The notes under the pieces were generated by a model. The model had not been told where the DNA came from. It saw nothing but the letters and a program-made list of their open reading frames with translations, and searched no databases. A stretch of DNA of 64,000 bases, taken from NCBI RefSeq assembly GCF_003987595.1, contig NZ_NGJZ01000002.1, positions 558,001 to 622,000 of the forward strand, in the 5' to 3' direction. Each line of letters begins with the position of its first letter. The stretch's first letter is position 1. This document shows, piece after piece, positions 1 to 7,371 of this stretch. The DNA is from Vagococcus entomophilus (GTDB lineage: Bacteria; Bacillota; Bacilli; Lactobacillales; Vagococcaceae). Position numbers and translations under genes: made by a program.

Positions 1-20
1 TGTAATTGGAGGTAACAGTA

Positions 21-1016
21 TTGAGAAATGATAAGAAAGAGAACGGATTTTCAGGAATTATTCTGAAAAGAGAGAAGCAACAATTTCAGATTAAAATGTA
101 TGGACAGCGTGATAAATCAAATCAGTTAGCTATTCATATCGATACAAAGTTTGGAACTGCTTCTATGGGAAAAATATTTGTGGCGGTGGCTATAATGAAA
201 CTGATTGAGCAAAAGAAACTATCATTAGAAACAACATTGGATAATTTTTATAGTACAGATTTAAAAGAAATTGACGGAGATATAACTATATATGAATTAT
301 TGACTCATACTTCGGGTATTCAGGACTATTTTGATGAATCAATTGAGGAGGATTACGAACAACTTTGGCAAAAGATTCCTAATTACTCTATTCGAAAAAA
401 TAGCGATATAATGCCACTGTTTGTTGATAAAAAACAAGATAGCAAAAGACGGGGGGAATTTATTTATAACAACGCGGGGTATGTACTTCTAGCAGATATT
501 ATTGAAAAAATAACGGACCGTGACTTTGATCAAGTATTGAAAGACCTAGTGTTTGATAAGCTTCATATGTCAAATACTGGATATTTTGAATTAGATAATT
601 TACCCGAAAATACTGCAATTGGCTACATAAAAAAGCAAGGTGAACAGCCTCGTAGTAATATTTATTCCATTGATTGTAAAGGAACAGGAGCTGGCGGATG
701 CTATACCACAGTGATGGACATTTGTAACTTTTGGGATGGACTATTCTCCTATGAAATTTTATCTGAAAAGAGCATTTCAGAAATGATAAAAAAACATGCA
801 GGAAATGAAAAAGAACAATGCGGACTAGGGGTCTGGTTGACGGATCCAATAAAAAGTTATCCATATATTTATATTGAAGGGTGTGATCCTGGTGTCTCCT
901 GTATTTCACTGTTCAATCCTTTGGAAAAAGATATATTTACAGTTTTTAGTAATTATGAAGACAATGTTTGGGAGCTTGCTCGAAATTATTTAGTTGAAAA
1001 AAAGAATAGCATATAG
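21..1016 (+). CDS. Serine hydrolase of the beta-lactamase/penicillin-binding-protein-like family
   Basis: The protein has the class C beta-lactamase/PBP fold signature: an SxxK motif (SMGK) early, then THTSGI, then a YxN-type triad (YNN in YNNAGY). This places the nucleophilic serine in SMGK and the general base tyrosine in YNN. Such proteins are usually DD-peptidases or esterases, and the substrate cannot be read from the sequence. There is no signal peptide, so it may be cytoplasmic or the start may lie outside the window. The frame is open from TTG at 6, but TTG at 21 has GGAGG at 8-12 with 8-nt spacing and is preferred. No regulatory partner is visible because the window begins here. Confidence 0.8.
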   Translation: MRNDKKENGFSGIILKREKQQFQIKMYGQRDKSNQLAIHIDTKFGTASMGKIFVAVAIMKLIEQKKLSLETTLDNFYSTDLKEIDGDITIYELLTHTSGIQDYFDESIEEDYEQLWQKIPNYSIRKNSDIMPLFVDKKQDSKRRGEFIYNNAGYVLLADIIEKITDRDFDQVLKDLVFDKLHMSNTGYFELDNLPENTAIGYIKKQGEQPRSNIYSIDCKGTGAGGCYTTVMDICNFWDGLFSYEILSEKSISEMIKKHAGNEKEQCGLGVWLTDPIKSYPYIYIEGCDPGVSCISLFNPLEKDIFTVFSNYEDNVWELARNYLVEKKNSI

Positions 1017-1052
1017 AGAGAGTTGAATTGCTCAATAAATGCTAGATGTAAA

Positions 1053-1070
1053 GGTTCTGTTGCAAAGTTT
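1053..1070 (+). repeat. IS6-family-like terminal inverted repeat (orphan)
   Basis: GGTTCTGTTGCAAAGTTT is essentially the IS6-family end. An inverted near-copy lies at 5080-5096 (GGTTCTGTTGCCAAGTT on the minus strand, one mismatch), so the pair brackets the whole toxin/immunity segment. The flanking 8 bases (1045-1052 and 5097-5104) do not match, so no target duplication is visible. Related degraded copies sit at about 3590-3615, 4175-4200 and 4866-4890. Confidence 0.5.
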
Positions 1071-1150
1071 CAAATGAAAAAGAATCTAGACTAATTATTC
1101 TATAATTTAAGCAACAATTCCCAAAAGCACTTTAATTTCTATACAGACTG

Positions 1151-1183
1151 AAAAGCCAAAAAGAGTTCTTTCTTTTCGGCTTT
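1151..1183 (-). terminator. Hairpin, likely terminator of lipase operon
   Basis: AAAAGCC and GGCTTT arms enclose an A/T-rich stem. Read on the minus strand it lies downstream of the helical partner gene. A closely related hairpin recurs at 4918-4951 at the other edge of the segment, with similar flanking bases. Confidence 0.5.
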
Positions 1184-1468
1184 CCTTATATAAACCTCGA
1201 ATCGCTTCCGTCAAAAATCGTTTATATTTATTAGAAAATCGAATCAGACAAAAAAGAGAAGAGGGCGGACGCGATACATTGATTTTTAAGCTGTTGGCTA
1301 CTATGGTTACTAAAATGTTTCGTTTTTATAAGCAATGTAAGCGATCGATATATCAAAACGTATAATTAAACAACCTATTTTTAGCTTATTAATATAATCT
1401 TGTTATCCTGATGCGTCCACGTTTCACTTGTTTGCTACCGTTGATTCTGTCACATGTTCTTACTTGAT

Positions 1469-1852
1469 TTATTGTCTACAGGTAGTTTGAATAAAATCCG
1501 CTTCTACCTCAAGGGAATTATAGTATACGGTTTCTTGGTCACCATAATATTGAACAAGTTTTCCAGCTTTTGAATCAAAGCCATTTTCTAATTTTCTCAT
1601 CGAGGATCCAAATGAATAATTGCCTGATTCAATTGCTTGGGTCACCTTTTTAAATTTAGGTTTCATTTCGTCTACATGTTGCTCAATTCTTCTATCAAGT
1701 TGCTCTTTTAAAAGATACTTTTCTTGTTGTCTTTTTAAAAATTTCTGCTCTTTTTTAAGTAAATGAATCATTGATTCTGTTATTCCTTCAACACCCTCTG
1801 AAAATTGACGTTCCATATGAGTGAGTTGTCGATTAATTGATGCTAAATCCAT
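1469..1852 (-). CDS. Small helical protein, likely partner of the T7SS lipase toxin (TlaA/Lap-like)
   Basis: This is a 127-residue, highly charged, mostly alpha-helical protein with no signal peptide or membrane segment. It starts at ATG 1852 with AGGAG about 8 nt upstream and lies 15 nt downstream of the lipase gene, so the two form one operon. Type VII secretion toxins are normally encoded with one or more small helical proteins that bind the toxin's helical targeting domain. For the staphylococcal lipase TslA these are called TlaA1 and TlaA2. The role here is inferred from size, helicity and position, because I do not recognise a specific family signature. Only one such partner is present rather than two. 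Confidence 0.5.
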   Translation of the reverse strand: MDLASINRQLTHMERQFSEGVEGITESMIHLLKKEQKFLKRQQEKYLLKEQLDRRIEQHVDEMKPKFKKVTQAIESGNYSFGSSMRKLENGFDSKAGKLVQYYGDQETVYYNSLEVEADFIQTTCRQ

Positions 1853-1867
1853 ATCTAATTCTCCTAT

Positions 1868-3025
1868 CTACCGTAAATTTTCACTGACTCCTTCGATTAA
1901 TGATGTTGTATCATAATCCATTTGCTGGTATCCTGCCGCAGCTGCACCAATTTGTTCTGAAAAATCATATAATCTCACTCGTTGCTCATACAAAGAATCC
2001 GCTAAATCCATTGCGCGCTCTTTATTAATACAATAGTATTTAGAACCGTCTTTGACTTGAACCAAATCTTCCATTATTTCGAGAACATCGCTCTCAGTCA
2101 ACAACTCAAACTCTCCACTGCCCACTTGATTCACAAAATCATTCTTTATTTTTGCTAACCCTTCAGAATCTTCTTCCAGATAATCCAATAGGGCTTGAAT
2201 GGCCTGATTTTGATCAATTTCTGCGATACCCTGAATCGCTCTTGCTTGGGCTAAGATAACATCTGGTTGTACTGCTAACTTTATACTCCCATTTGAATTA
2301 AACCCTCCGTAGGTCTCAAAAAAATGTCCAGCAATCCCAATTAAACCATACCATGGGTTGGAAACATCCCCACGTTGGATTGTAATTTTTGAAAAGACAA
2401 GTTTGTCAGCTGAACCAAAGTTTCCGACTAAATCATCAGCGTTGGTGAAATTCGTAATTTTTCCAGCCATCAAACCACTATTGACATTTTTTTTGCCATC
2501 ATTATCCAACAAACGATATACATTCGGCGCTGAAAAAACAACTCCGCTATATTTTTCCATGCAAGCAACAAAACTTGCCAAAGCTCCTCCTAAACTATGT
2601 CCTGTTGTGTTGATTTCTGCGTTTTTATACGTTTTTCGAACTTTATTCGCAAAATTAAGCGCGGTTTCTGTTTGAGCTTTAACGGGTACTTCTATTATAA
2701 CGCCAGTCTTTGGAATCATTACTTGTTTTGTATTTGATTTCAAGCCCAGCACAATTTGATTCAAATCAGCTGTAACGTCCCCATCGCCTTTACCGAACTC
2801 TGTTCCTCGATAAGCAATAACGACATTATCATAATCTGTTTTCCCTTTTTTATAGTCTTCTTTTCGAACTACCGCCACTCCCTGACAGCCATTGTTATCA
2901 GGATCATCTAGTTTTTTTACTATTACCCAATCATCAGCTATTGTCCGTCCAATTTTAGCATTATCAGAGTGATAAACCTGCTTCGCCAAATCTTTATATT
3001 CTTTATCTGTAATTTTTTTACCCAT
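1868..3025 (-). CDS. Class 3 lipase, TslA-like type VII secretion substrate (putative antibacterial toxin)
   Basis: The N-terminal two thirds is a class 3 lipase domain. It has VIAYRGTE (oxyanion region), the nucleophile elbow TTGHSLGGA with Ser144, and a later Asp (TNADDLVGN) and His (IAGHFFE) that could complete the triad. The last ~120 residues are helical and charged and carry no signal peptide. A lipase head with a C-terminal helical domain is the 'reverse' architecture of the staphylococcal T7SS phospholipase toxin TslA. The frame is open from GTG 3040, but ATG 3025 has GCGGAGG 6 nt upstream and matches the start of the remnant copy at 4297. The gene is transcribed divergently from three immunity-like genes. 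The T7SS machinery itself is not in this window. Confidence 0.65.
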   Translation of the reverse strand: MGKKITDKEYKDLAKQVYHSDNAKIGRTIADDWVIVKKLDDPDNNGCQGVAVVRKEDYKKGKTDYDNVVIAYRGTEFGKGDGDVTADLNQIVLGLKSNTKQVMIPKTGVIIEVPVKAQTETALNFANKVRKTYKNAEINTTGHSLGGALASFVACMEKYSGVVFSAPNVYRLLDNDGKKNVNSGLMAGKITNFTNADDLVGNFGSADKLVFSKITIQRGDVSNPWYGLIGIAGHFFETYGGFNSNGSIKLAVQPDVILAQARAIQGIAEIDQNQAIQALLDYLEEDSEGLAKIKNDFVNQVGSGEFELLTESDVLEIMEDLVQVKDGSKYYCINKERAMDLADSLYEQRVRLYDFSEQIGAAAAGYQQMDYDTTSLIEGVSENLR

Positions 3026-3097
3026 AGGAAACCTCCGCACTTTACATATGTTATACTTATCTTATTCATTGTACTAAAAACAAGGAGAACTTTCTAT

Positions 3098-3511
3098 ATG
3101 ACAAAAAAAACTAAGGTAATTCTGATCACCTTTTTTAGTATTATTCTATGTATTGGAGGATTTATCATGGTGCGAATTGAACAACAAAAAAATTCTGAAC
3201 AAAAAATAGCTAACTTTTGGGAAACCCAAAAACCGCGTGTCGAAAAATTCATTAAATATAACTTTAAGGATGTAAAAACTATCACTTTTACTAAAATTGA
3301 AAATGATCCACTAGGCAGTAACTTGTTTGGTTATATTAATAATGATAAAGAAATGGATTTCGATGTTTCTGTCTCTTTAGGCACAGGAGAAACAGAATTT
3401 AATACAGGAATATCTTACAGCGAAAAAATGGGGGAGTTAGAAAAATACCCGAAAGTTATTCCATTATCTGAGATCGAAAACCATAAGAAAAAAACAAACG
3501 AATCAAGCTGA
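3098..3511 (+). CDS. DUF1433-like membrane-anchored protein, putative immunity paralogue 1
   Basis: This is a 137-residue protein with one N-terminal hydrophobic anchor and a small outside domain, containing PRVEKFIKYNF, ITFTKI, GYINNDK and FDVSVSLGTGE. This pattern resembles the DUF1433 lipoproteins that protect against TslA-type lipases. A cysteine sits in the anchor (IILC), but the residue before it is Leu, so the lipobox is not canonical and a membrane anchor is equally likely. ATG 3098 follows AAGGAG; the frame extends upstream to 2969, but that extension would cover the divergent promoter. It begins 72 bp from the lipase start on the opposite strand. Confidence 0.6.
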   Translation: MTKKTKVILITFFSIILCIGGFIMVRIEQQKNSEQKIANFWETQKPRVEKFIKYNFKDVKTITFTKIENDPLGSNLFGYINNDKEMDFDVSVSLGTGETEFNTGISYSEKMGELEKYPKVIPLSEIENHKKKTNESS

Positions 3512-3689
3512 TTTTCTAAATACAATCAATCCTGGTTTTAAAAGAGCATGACGTTTCCACATACTTTTTTTATACCTAACAATTTTTTTCTGTTCTGTTG
3601 TAAAATTCCAAATGAGCGATCCAGGCTATTGTATCGCCAGTCTTTTGTTTATCTTATTCATTCTACTAAAAACAAGGAGACCTTTCTAT

Positions 3690-4088
3690 ATGACGAAAAA
3701 AAACAAGGTAATTCTGATCACCTTTTTTAGTATTATTCTATGTATTGGAGGATTTATCAGGGTACGAATTGAACAACAAAAAGATTCTGAACAAAAAATA
3801 GCTAACTTTTGGGAAACACAGAAACCACGTGTCGAAAAATTTATTAAATATAATTTTAAGAATATTAACTCAATAACTTATACTAATATAGAAAAAACAC
3901 CATTTTCAACTGTTCAAAATGGCTATATCAATAATGACAAAAATCTATATTTTGATGTGTCTGTTTCAATAGGAACTGGAGAAAAAGAATTTGAAAGTAA
4001 TATTTCACATAGCGGAAACTTAGATTCGTATGTAAAATACCCTGAATTTATCCCAGTATCCCAAATTGACAATCGTAAGAAAAAATAA
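3690..4088 (+). CDS. DUF1433-like membrane-anchored protein, putative immunity paralogue 2
   Basis: A 132-residue paralogue of the gene at 3098. The first ~50 residues are nearly identical (membrane anchor, EQQKDSEQKIANFWETQKPR, VEKFIKYNF), whereas the rest has diverged (SITYTNIEKTPF, GYINNDK, YFDVSVSIGTGE). Conserved anchor with a variable outside domain fits specificity divergence among immunity proteins. ATG 3690 with AAGGAGA upstream is the copy of the start used by paralogues 1 and 3. The in-frame extension to 3612 is rejected because it runs through duplicated upstream DNA. Confidence 0.6.
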   Translation: MTKKNKVILITFFSIILCIGGFIRVRIEQQKDSEQKIANFWETQKPRVEKFIKYNFKNINSITYTNIEKTPFSTVQNGYINNDKNLYFDVSVSIGTGEKEFESNISHSGNLDSYVKYPEFIPVSQIDNRKKK

Positions 4089-4159
4089 ACGAATAAGCAC
4101 TCTTTAAAATACCCACAACCTCGATAGAAAAAAGCATAAATTCATACTTTTTTTTATAC

Positions 4160-4297
4160 CTAACAATTTTTTTCAGTTCTGTTGTAAAATTCCAAATGAG
4201 CGATCCTAGCTATTGTATCGCCAATTTTTTGTTTATCTGATTTATAGACTTTATCAGCTAAATTTTGATATTCTTCATTCGTAACTTTCTTTTTCAC
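4160..4297 (-). pseudogene. Truncated lipase gene remnant (5' end only)
   Basis: On the minus strand from GTG 4297, the reading KKKVTNEEYQNLADKVY and then KSDKQKIGDTIA aligns with the N-terminus of the intact lipase (KKITDKEYKDLAKQVYHSD, AKIGRTIA). After the shared TIA it departs into unrelated residues and stops at 4160 after 45 codons. It is placed divergently from immunity paralogue 3, just as the intact lipase is divergent from paralogue 1. This shows that a toxin-immunity pair was duplicated and the toxin copy then deleted. A still shorter trace (GDTIA) remains at about 3620-3640 upstream of paralogue 2. Confidence 0.75.
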
Positions 4298-4365
4298 AGG
4301 GAACTGCCTCACATTACATATGTTATACTTGTCTTATTCTACTAAAAACAAGGAGACCTTTTTAT

Positions 4366-4776
4366 ATGACAAAAAAAAACAAGGTAATTCTGATCACTTT
4401 TTTTAGTATTATTCTGTGTATTGGAGGATTTATTATGATACGTGTTGAACAACAAAAAAAATCTGAACAAAAAGTGGAGGCATTTTGGGAAACCCAAAAA
4501 CCACGTGTTGAAAAATTCATTAGATACAATTATACCGACGTAAACAGTATTACATTTACTAAAATAACGAATAGCCCATTAGGAACAGCATTACATGGAT
4601 TCATTAACAATGATAAAAAACTAAACTTTTTTGTATCAGTATCACTTGCAAGTGGAGAAATTAAATTTGAAGATGATATATCAGGTGCACTATGGGAAAG
4701 AGAAAAATACAATGAAGTTATTCCCGTATCAAAAATAGATGAACACGAGAAACAACAAGAAAAAGCATCAAATTAA
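4366..4776 (+). CDS. DUF1433-like membrane-anchored protein, putative immunity paralogue 3
   Basis: The third tandem paralogue has 136 residues: the same N-terminal anchor (FFSIILCIGGFIM), then PRVEKFIRYNYTDV, SITFTKI, LHGFINNDKKL and a divergent C-terminus. ATG 4366 is preceded by AAGGAGA and by the same upstream block as the other copies, including the lipase-start remnant. It ends the array and is followed by the best preserved of the repeated terminators (4816-4846). Confidence 0.6.
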   Translation: MTKKNKVILITFFSIILCIGGFIMIRVEQQKKSEQKVEAFWETQKPRVEKFIRYNYTDVNSITFTKITNSPLGTALHGFINNDKKLNFFVSVSLASGEIKFEDDISGALWEREKYNEVIPVSKIDEHEKQQEKASN

Positions 4777-4815
4777 TCAAGAGTACTTTCTAAATACAAT
4801 CAATCCTGGTTTTAA

Positions 4816-4846
4816 AAAAGCATGATATTTCCTCATGCTTTTTTTA
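4816..4846 (+). terminator. Intrinsic terminator after immunity paralogue 3
   Basis: AAAGCATGA pairs with TCATGCTTT and is followed by a T-run. Degenerate versions of the same block follow paralogue 1 (about 3541-3575) and paralogue 2 (about 4128-4155), which shows that the unit duplicated together with its terminator. Confidence 0.7.
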
Positions 4847-4917
4847 TACCCTTATTTTTTCAATTCAGTTGTAAAGTTTTATAATGAGCGATAATCTTTT
4901 TATTTCAAGACACACTG

Positions 4918-4951
4918 AATAGCCAAAAAGAGTTCATTCTTTTTGGCTATT
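4918..4951. repeat. Hairpin repeat, second copy of the 1151-1183 element
   Basis: AATAGCCAAAAAGAGTTC and its inverted arm CTTTTTGGCTATT form a strong stem. Bases on both sides also match the 1140-1190 region (ACTGAA before it, TTCTTAT after it). The two copies flank the toxin/immunity segment. Confidence 0.6.
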
Positions 4952-5065
4952 CTTATGTAGATCTCTAATTTCTACAATAAGCACATCTTTTTGAAATTAT
5001 TTGTCTTTAAAATAGTTCATTATTTTGTTACTCCAAAGTCGTCTTAACTAGAGGTTACACTAAAT

Positions 5066-5413
5066 TTACTTGATTGAAAAACTTGGCAACAGAACCACAT
5101 GGAATAATTCATTATAAAAAGTAAAAAAGTAAAGAAGAAAACCAAATATTATAATGCCTAGAATAATAAATATCTTTTTTTCTGTAGTTCCTGAGATGGT
5201 GGTGAAAAATAAAGGTTCTTTTACATGCCAATGTTTTTCATATCGAATTGCATATCTATCTGGAACAAAGTAATCTGAAAAATAGCATAAAATCATAGAA
5301 AGAATAGCTAGAAAATTAGAGTTAATAAGTGCAAAAATAAGACTCATAAAAAATGTAACATAAGAAATTAGAAATAAAAAGCGAATAAATGTTATATTCT
5401 GAACAGCTTTCAT
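5066..5413 (-). CDS. Hypothetical small membrane protein
   Basis: A 115-residue protein with three or four hydrophobic segments (FIRFLFLISYVTFFMSLIF, AILSMILCYFSDYF, IFIILGIIIFGFLLYFF) and a short charged loop (RYEKHWHVKEP). I do not recognise a family. ATG 5413 is chosen because AGGTG lies 6 nt upstream; the frame also contains GTG 5422. Its last residues run across the IS6-like inverted repeat at 5080-5096, so the C-terminus may have been replaced by insertion of that element. Confidence 0.5.
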   Translation of the reverse strand: MKAVQNITFIRFLFLISYVTFFMSLIFALINSNFLAILSMILCYFSDYFVPDRYAIRYEKHWHVKEPLFFTTISGTTEKKIFIILGIIIFGFLLYFFTFYNELFHVVLLPSFSIK

Positions 5414-5730
5414 ACACAACACCTCTTCTAAAAAATGGTAAGAGAAACGAATGATCGACAGAAGTTACATTGCAGTGAATAAATGGTTTTAACAGCTAAA
5501 TATTTTCTGCCATTATGACATTTTGTATGTAATGCTTTGTTTTATATTGTATCACTAGATTTTTCGTCTTTAATAGATTTTAATTTGGGGCATTCATAGT
5601 TACTCATATTCATTCTCCTTTAATTTACTAACTCTAATTTCGTAACATAATTAAATGTTACAATTATTTTCCTATAAATTCCTACTAAAGTCAAATGTAT
5701 TCCTAATTTTTCTCTTAGTATTAGGAAAAT
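5414..5730. other. Intergenic region without recognised gene
   Basis: AT-rich spacer between the minus-strand membrane protein and the ABC exporter. The only structure found is the inverted repeat TCCTAAT/ATTAGGA just before the exporter promoter (listed separately). Confidence 0.5.
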
Positions 5731-5759
5731 TTGACAAAAACAGAATGGAATAGTAAAAT
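5700..5759 (+). promoter_or_regulatory. SigA promoter and inverted-repeat operator of the split ABC exporter
   Basis: TTGACA at 5731-5736 and TAAAAT at 5754-5759 are separated by 17 bp. Immediately upstream, TCCTAAT (about 5701) and ATTAGGA (about 5720-5726) form an inverted repeat, and two more TTAGG motifs follow the -10. The arrangement suggests control by a dedicated regulator. The HTH gene at 7372, last in the operon, is the natural candidate. Confidence 0.65.
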
Positions 5760-5793
5760 CGTTTAAGGAAATATTAGGAAAGAGGTTAGGAAT

Positions 5794-7062
5794 ATGAAGG
5801 AAGTAAAAAAAGAAAGAAAATTTATTATTGTGACTATATTTTTAGTTATATTGGGTGCAATAACTGGTATAATAACTCCCATGATTATTCAATACTATAA
5901 TGAAAAAAACATGGATGTTTCCTATGAAATAATGTTGATTGTTTTTATTAGTATGTTAGTATCATTTTTAGTTCAAATAATTATGATGATTTTTAGAGAA
6001 AACTTCGCTTCCAAATTTAATGTTAACTATTTATTTAAATTGATTAACAAATTGATGAATGTTGAATACAATACTTTTTTGGAGAAAGAATCATCCTATC
6101 TAATTAATCGAATTTTAGTGGCAGTAGACACTCTATATTTATTTATTATTTCTAGTTTTCCTAATATGATAAAAGCTATATTTACTATCGTCACAGCTCT
6201 AGTTATTGTATTTATTGTTTCTAAACCTATTTTTTGGGTTTTATTATTTTTATTACCAATTAACTTTTTTGGCTATAAATATATAAATAAAAAATTATCA
6301 AAGAAAATGGAAACTATGCAAGCACATACAGCATCAGCGAACAAAGATTTAATCGTAACATTATCAAATATAGATAACGTTAAGTCGCAATCCAGTGCTG
6401 AAGCAATTCAAAATTTATTAAAACCACAAATTGAATATATGTATAATACACTTGCTAATACTAATAAATATGCCCAAGTAAGTAGCACTTCAATTTCTTT
6501 TATTAATCAAGTAGTACAAAATTTGACATACCTTTGGACAAGTATAATGATAATCAATCAGACAAAGCCTGTAGGTAGCTTGATTATTTTAAGTATATTA
6601 ATTCCCATGTATTATTCTTCATTAAACGATATATCTAAATTGAATATTGATTTAAAATCATTAACTACTTCTCATAATTTTATTCAAAAAGAGTTAGATG
6701 AGCATAGTGAGCTTGATGGAAATATCGAAATAGATGAAATTAATTCTATTGAGTTAAAGCAGCCTAGCTTTAAATTAAAAGAGAAGAACTACAACTATGA
6801 TTTATCTGGATATTTAAAAAAGGGAGATGTTGTCTATTTAGAGGGTGAATCTGGTAGTGGTAAAACATCATTATTAAGATTATTATTAAAATTTAGAAAT
6901 TCAACTGGAATTAAAATTAATGGACATGATATAAATAGTATTAGAAACAGAGATATACGAAAGAATATTTCATATATTTCTCAAGATCCGCTTATTTTAT
7001 CGACAACTTTAGAAAACAATATAACCATGGGAAAAGAATTAAATAATATACAAAAAAAATAA
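5794..7062 (+). CDS. ABC exporter, membrane domain and first half of ATPase (frameshifted)
   Basis: Six hydrophobic segments in residues ~1-300 form an exporter-type membrane domain, followed by an ATPase start with Walker A GESGSGKTS and Q-loop YISQDP. The frame stops at TAA 7060-7062, straight after an A8 tract. The missing half (signature LSGGEKQR, Walker B) continues one frame over, in 7092-7355. Adding one A, or a -1 shift at A AAA AAA, restores a ~520-residue half-transporter. This is either a decayed gene, a slippage-expressed gene or a homopolymer sequencing error. ATG 5794 follows AGAGGTTAGG. Confidence 0.75.
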   Translation: MKEVKKERKFIIVTIFLVILGAITGIITPMIIQYYNEKNMDVSYEIMLIVFISMLVSFLVQIIMMIFRENFASKFNVNYLFKLINKLMNVEYNTFLEKESSYLINRILVAVDTLYLFIISSFPNMIKAIFTIVTALVIVFIVSKPIFWVLLFLLPINFFGYKYINKKLSKKMETMQAHTASANKDLIVTLSNIDNVKSQSSAEAIQNLLKPQIEYMYNTLANTNKYAQVSSTSISFINQVVQNLTYLWTSIMIINQTKPVGSLIILSILIPMYYSSLNDISKLNIDLKSLTTSHNFIQKELDEHSELDGNIEIDEINSIELKQPSFKLKEKNYNYDLSGYLKKGDVVYLEGESGSGKTSLLRLLLKFRNSTGIKINGHDINSIRNRDIRKNISYISQDPLILSTTLENNITMGKELNNIQKK

Positions 7063-7091
7063 TTGAAGAATCAAATATCTTAGATTCTATT

Positions 7092-7355
7092 TTGAAAAGT
7101 AAAGAGTGGAAAACAACGTTATATGAAAATGGTGCAAATTTATCTGGTGGGGAGAAGCAAAGAATAGCTATTTGTCGTACAATATTAAATGAGTCAGATT
7201 TATATATACTTGATGAAAGTATAAGTAATATAGATTATGAATCAGGGTGTGAGATTATGAATTTTTTAATGGACAATGCATCTGATAAAATTATTATTTT
7301 TACGTCTCATGATAAAAAATTCAAAAAATTTGCCAACAAAATAATATCTTTATAA
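7092..7355 (+). CDS. ABC exporter, second half of ATPase domain (out of frame with 5794-7062)
   Basis: Contains the ABC signature LSGGEKQRIAI, Walker B with catalytic Glu (LYILDESISNID) and the H-loop (TSHDKK). It has no membrane domain or Walker A, so it is not functional alone. Coding similarity to an ATPase extends upstream of TTG 7092 to the A8 tract at 7052-7059 (KKIIEESNILDSIL), which shows it is the 3' part of the preceding gene. There is no convincing independent ribosome-binding site. Confidence 0.75.
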   Translation: MKSKEWKTTLYENGANLSGGEKQRIAICRTILNESDLYILDESISNIDYESGCEIMNFLMDNASDKIIIFTSHDKKFKKFANKIISL

Positions 7356-7371
7356 CTGAGGAGAATTTAAT

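Larger units (their letters stand above)
1017..1468. other. Intergenic region with IS6-like end and hairpin
   Basis: No gene with a start and ribosome-binding site was found. At 1053-1070 the sequence GGTTCTGTTGCAAAGTTT matches the terminal inverted repeat of IS6-family elements (IS1216/IS257 type), but no transposase follows. A hairpin at 1151-1183 could end the minus-strand lipase operon. One plus-strand frame is open for about 75 codons up to roughly 1365 but lacks an early start codon and matches nothing recognised. Confidence 0.5.

Noticed and set aside
1110-1366. Plus-strand frame open for about 75 codons downstream of the serine hydrolase
   Set aside because: No start codon in its first ~60 codons, no ribosome-binding site and no family resemblance. 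It could be a transposon relic, but this cannot be supported.
2969-3097. N-terminal extension of immunity paralogue 1
   Set aside because: It overlaps the start of the lipase gene and the divergent promoter. The ATG at 3098 has a good ribosome-binding site conserved in all three copies.
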